Source of the DNA: DATKWS01 sp035529435
Lineage (GTDB): Bacteria; Krumholzibacteriota; Krumholzibacteriia; Krumholzibacteriales; Krumholzibacteriaceae
DNA length: 9,096 bases
Direction: 5' to 3'
Assembly (NCBI GenBank): GCA_035529435.1
Contig: DATKWS010000153.1
Coordinates: forward strand, 1-9,096
Position numbers and translations under genes: made by a program. This document shows positions 6,775-9,096 of this stretch, piece after piece. Position 1 is the stretch's first letter, and each line of letters begins with the position of its first letter. The notes under the pieces were generated by a model. That model searched no databases. It saw nothing but the letters and a program-made list of their open reading frames with translations, and had not been told where the DNA came from.

Positions 6775-6806
6775 AGTATAATTTCAGAAATCTCGCATTC
6801 TGTCAA
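6775..6806 (-). promoter_or_regulatory. Candidate promoter of the DUF4438-HD-protease unit
   Basis: A perfect TTGACA occurs on the minus strand at 6806-6801. At 17 nt spacing the -10 would be AATTAT (4 of 6 matches); TATACT (5 of 6 matches) lies 3 nt further at 6780-6775, a long 20-nt spacing. Either gives a start point near 6765-6770 and a short leader before the 24-codon ORF. It is the only strong-looking promoter between the upstream terminator-like hairpin and the DUF4438 gene. Confidence 0.5.
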
Positions 6807-6845
6807 GGTCTTACACGTATATCCGTTACGCGATTCCCGATGTTG

Positions 6846-6890
6846 AACCGGTGCCCCGCACGAGACCCCGGGCCGGCACCGCGGCCGGTT
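6846..6890. repeat. Nested GC-rich inverted repeats in the intergenic region
   Basis: AACCGG (6846-6851) is complementary to CCGGTT (6885-6890), and the overlapping CGGTGCC (6849-6855) is complementary to GGCACCG (6875-6881). The two pairings cannot both form completely, so the element could switch between stems, or form AACCGG/CCGGTT with an inner TGCC/GGCA stem and a bulge. It lies between the terminator-like hairpin and the candidate DUF4438 promoter. It could back up termination or act as an upstream protein site; chance is possible in GC-rich sequence. Confidence 0.35.
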
Positions 6891-6901
6891 GTGGCAAATG
6901 T

Positions 6902-6929
6902 AAGGCTGCCCCACATCCGGAGCAGCCCT
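6902..6929 (-). terminator. Probable transcription terminator hairpin after the sorting-domain protein gene
   Basis: On the minus strand AGGGCTGCTCC and GGGGCAGCCTT pair over 11 bp, including two G-T pairs, around a 6-nt loop, starting 31 nt after the stop codon at 6961. It is followed by TACATTT, only a weak U-rich tail, so termination may be incomplete or factor-assisted. Placement between two apparent transcription units supports the call. Confidence 0.6.
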
Positions 6930-6960
6930 AATAATCCGTCAATTATAAAAATAACAAGCG

Positions 6961-8244
6961 CTACCGTATCACTACTATTCTGCCGTAGACATGTTCACCA
7001 TTGTCCGCCTCACACCGGTAGATATAGACCCCCGACCCGACATCCTGGCCCTCCTTGTTCCGCACATCCCAACTCAATACTCCATTCGATCCGCTCGGAT
7101 TCGAATGATGCGTCTCCCACACGAGATCCCCGGCCACGGTGTATATCTTTAAATCCGTCTCCCGCGGCACATTGTAAAACTTGATCGACATATCGGGGAA
7201 GTTATGGTAATAGGGGGAGGTTTCGGTGGACGAGCCCGTTCTGTACGGATTCGGCACGGCGTACACCTTCGCTATATCGGTGCCGGCATTGACCGTCATC
7301 GCGATCTCCAGCGCAACATCCTCGCATGCCAGGGGTTCCTCCGGTGGATCGTAATACTGTTCTATATCGGGATCGTTATCCTCGCAAATATAGCAGTCCC
7401 ACTTGTTGTGCTTGAAAAAACCCTTGAAATACCCCCGGTCGAACGTTGTCACGATATAGTAATACGTGAAGCCGACGAACACGCTATTGTCCGTCCACTC
7501 GTAGTACAGCCTTCCGTGAGCGTCCGGTTTCGGCCACGAGGCGAAGTATAGAGAATCCTCCTGGATGCCGATGAATCCATCCTCCTTGGAAAGCTCGGTG
7601 ACGATCTCCATTTCGCTGGGATACGGTTCGAGCCCTCTCCAGACATGAAATCCCTCGAAGTCCTGGAGATCTATTTCAAAGAACGCCAAACCACCGAACA
7701 GGCTCGTATCCACGGTTCCCTCGGAGAAGGCAAGGTTGATTCCAAGACGCAGGGAGTCAAACGGCGGTTCCTCATTGACGAGGATGATGGGAATATCGTT
7801 GCCCGGCGTGTAATAATTTGACCCGATATTCAATCTCTGGCGGTACGTACGGTTACGGGGATCCACCGTATCCGCGAATATGACGACCGATGTGTCGACG
7901 CCAATTATCGTCGTCAGCGCATTCTCCCGCTCGAACGTCACCGTGAGGTCCACATTTCCTATGTAAAACCCGGAAATGTCTACCTGCACACCCTCCGATA
8001 TGTCATGCTCTGAAAACCAGTTCTCGAAGTCATATGAACCGACAAGAGCACTCACCGAATCGTCCCGCGGGTACCACCCGATAACGATATGCGGACCCAC
8101 CATCTTGACATAAAACGAATCGGGCGGAAGTGGTGTGAGGGTCAGGGTATCGATAACGGACTGCCCATGGGCGACTGCTTGTACGCATAGTATTGAAACA
8201 GCGATGCATACAAGTATCTTCACCGGTCGACGAACGCTCACCAT
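6961..8244 (-). CDS. Secreted protein of unknown function with C-terminal sorting domain
   Basis: The product has 427 residues. A basic start and hydrophobic stretch (KILVCIAVSILCVQAVAHG) form a signal peptide, cleaved near residue 25-28; no convincing lipobox. The body is rich in aromatic residues and beta-type sequence. Around 197-266, FEGFHVWRGLEPYP followed later by FTYYYIVTTFDRG resembles a fibronectin-III-like fold seen in extracellular proteins of Bacteroidetes-related phyla. Next comes an acidic stretch with Cys284, Cys287 and Cys307 (WDCYICEDNDPD...LACED). The C-terminal 100 residues (VPNPYRTGSS, LKIYTVAGDLVWE, LSWDVRNKEGQDVGSGVYIY) form a FlgD-like or type IX secretion-type sorting domain. 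No enzymatic motif was seen; a structural, binding or adhesin role is possible. An AAAGGAGG lies only 1 nt before the ATG at 8244 and 4 nt before the next codon, GTG at 8241, which may be the true start. It follows the upstream gene by 33 nt. Confidence 0.8.
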   Translation of the reverse strand: MVSVRRPVKILVCIAVSILCVQAVAHGQSVIDTLTLTPLPPDSFYVKMVGPHIVIGWYPRDDSVSALVGSYDFENWFSEHDISEGVQVDISGFYIGNVDLTVTFERENALTTIIGVDTSVVIFADTVDPRNRTYRQRLNIGSNYYTPGNDIPIILVNEEPPFDSLRLGINLAFSEGTVDTSLFGGLAFFEIDLQDFEGFHVWRGLEPYPSEMEIVTELSKEDGFIGIQEDSLYFASWPKPDAHGRLYYEWTDNSVFVGFTYYYIVTTFDRGYFKGFFKHNKWDCYICEDNDPDIEQYYDPPEEPLACEDVALEIAMTVNAGTDIAKVYAVPNPYRTGSSTETSPYYHNFPDMSIKFYNVPRETDLKIYTVAGDLVWETHHSNPSGSNGVLSWDVRNKEGQDVGSGVYIYRCEADNGEHVYGRIVVIR

Positions 8245-8245
8245 G

Positions 8246-8253
8246 CCTCCTTT
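8246..8253 (-). promoter_or_regulatory. Ribosome binding site with close spacing to ATG GTG
   Basis: AAAGGAGG on the minus strand ends 1 nt before the ATG at 8244, closer than usual; the following GTG at 8241 is 4 nt away. Initiation at the GTG would shorten the signal peptide by one residue only. Confidence 0.55.
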
Positions 8254-8277
8254 TCAGACCCAGTAGAACGGGGATTC

Positions 8278-9096
8278 TTACGGATTATCAAGTATCTGCC
8301 ACTCGCTGAATACCAAGTTCACAATCGCATCTACCTGGCTCCGATTGAAGAACCAGAGTGGGAAACCGAAGTGGAAGCTTCTCGCGGCCACTCTCACCCC
8401 GATTTTGACCTCCGGCACTATATCCGAATACTTATCCACCCAGATCGCAATCGTTCCATTATCGATGAACGAGAGAGAACTCCTCGCCCTCATGCGGTAC
8501 ATCGGGTGGAAGCACGGTTGCGATTCCACCAATCTGTATTCCATGTAATAGGATGGATCGTATATCTCGCAGTAGATGAAGCCACGAACCTGGGGATCGA
8601 AGAACCGTCCCTGTCTTGCGACCTCATCCCACAGCTCGAGGCGTTCTGGGAGTCCGGGATACTGCTGCGTGATAGGATCGTTGTCCGCCCGCACCGCGTA
8701 CCGCATGCCGTCACGGTCGAGGTTCCGGTTGTAGTTGGCTGGAATCTCCTCGGGATCGGTCCTGAAGGAGCCCCATATCTTATCGAGCATGGTGACGCAG
8801 TAATCCCGGTGCCCCATGCAGTCGACCGCACTGGTATCATCGGCATCGGTCGCCATGTCGAACTTGAACGTAGCGGGCCATAATGGTATCGCGCTCGGTT
8901 TGAAGATGGCGGCAAGCCCTCCTCCCTGCTCCGAGCGCCCGAGCGTCCAGAGGTGGCCGCCCTTTGCGAGAAACAGCGAAAGATAGTTGACCACGATATC
9001 TCCCGCTTCACCGACATCACTCTCAGGAGTAAACTGGATAACCTTCCGCAGGGCGTCCTGCGATGATGAGTAGGTCCAGATGATGTTCTTGTACTT
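8278..9096 (-). CDS. C-terminal part of a protein with a probable GATase1-like domain (cut by window edge)
   Basis: The frame is open from the right edge (9096) to a TAA at 8278, giving 272 residues. A GTG at 8994 could be read as a start, but the 34 residues upstream (KYKNIIWTYSSSQDALRKV...) continue the same fold, so the gene begins outside. The order 'NIIWTYSSS ... IVVNYLSLFLAKGGHLWTLG ... FHFGFPLWFFNRSQVDAIVN' resembles GATase1-like domains of extracellular proteins in which a sheet strand, a 'YLxxGGxLxxxG' helix-turn and a terminal 'GFPLYFxxxxQ' strand recur. I see no nucleophilic Cys in the usual elbow position in this part, so catalysis is not supported. The protein ends right after this domain, with no sorting tail. 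It lies 33 nt upstream of the sorting-domain protein and is probably cotranscribed with it. Fold assignment is an inference from pattern; the exact family is unknown. Confidence 0.65.
   Translation of the reverse strand, partial: KYKNIIWTYSSSQDALRKVIQFTPESDVGEAGDIVVNYLSLFLAKGGHLWTLGRSEQGGGLAAIFKPSAIPLWPATFKFDMATDADDTSAVDCMGHRDYCVTMLDKIWGSFRTDPEEIPANYNRNLDRDGMRYAVRADNDPITQQYPGLPERLELWDEVARQGRFFDPQVRGFIYCEIYDPSYYMEYRLVESQPCFHPMYRMRARSSLSFIDNGTIAIWVDKYSDIVPEVKIGVRVAARSFHFGFPLWFFNRSQVDAIVNLVFSEWQILDNP

Noticed and set aside
6684..7184. 166-residue plus-strand frame across the intergenic region
   Set aside because: It runs through the terminator-like hairpin and into the antisense of the sorting-domain gene. 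Pro-, Arg- and His-rich composition suggests no real protein.
1..9096. CRISPR array, tRNA, rRNA or insertion sequence
   Set aside because: No regularly spaced repeats, tRNA-like cloverleaf, rRNA-like sequence, transposase or terminal inverted repeats were found on either strand by eye.

Overview
The window appears to come from an uncultivated, moderately GC-rich bacterium. It encodes secreted proteins with C-terminal sorting domains of the 'PNPF/PNPY ... WDG/WDV ... GxYxY' type and a subtilase subfamily typical of the Fibrobacteres-Chlorobi-Bacteroidetes superphylum and allied candidate phyla (Eisenbacteria- or Krumholzibacteria-like lineages). That placement is inferred from protein style alone and is not a firm taxonomic call. 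All convincing genes lie on the minus strand, so transcription runs from right to left. Long plus-strand open frames opposite them are compositional shadows.

Right part (9096 to 6961): the 3' end of a protein with a probable glutamine-amidotransferase-like (GATase1-like) C-terminal fold, followed 33 nt later by a secreted protein of about 427 residues with a C-terminal sorting domain. A GC-rich hairpin that looks like a terminator follows, then a structured intergenic region.

Central part (6806 to 3377): a good candidate promoter (TTGACA) leads into a compact unit. It comprises a 24-codon leader ORF with its own Shine-Dalgarno sequence whose stop overlaps the next start (TGATG), a DUF4438 protein, an HD-domain phosphohydrolase, and a secreted subtilisin-family (S8) protease joined to the HD gene by an ATGA overlap. 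The tight spacing argues for one transcript that couples two cytoplasmic proteins of unknown partnership to an exported protease.

Left part (3349 to 1): a second candidate promoter carries a perfect dyad inside its -35/-10 spacer. It leads into a full-length pyruvate, phosphate dikinase (ppdK) with a TTG start and a strong ribosome binding site. A CDP-alcohol phosphatidyltransferase follows 58 nt after ppdK and is cut by the window edge just before its catalytic D-x2-D-G motif. PPDK serves PPi-linked glycolysis or gluconeogenesis; the phosphatidyltransferase makes phospholipid head groups.

The least-described parts are the leader ORF-DUF4438-HD-protease unit, the Arg-rich tail on the DUF4438 protein, and the dyad in the ppdK promoter. 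No RNA genes, CRISPR arrays or mobile elements were recognised.
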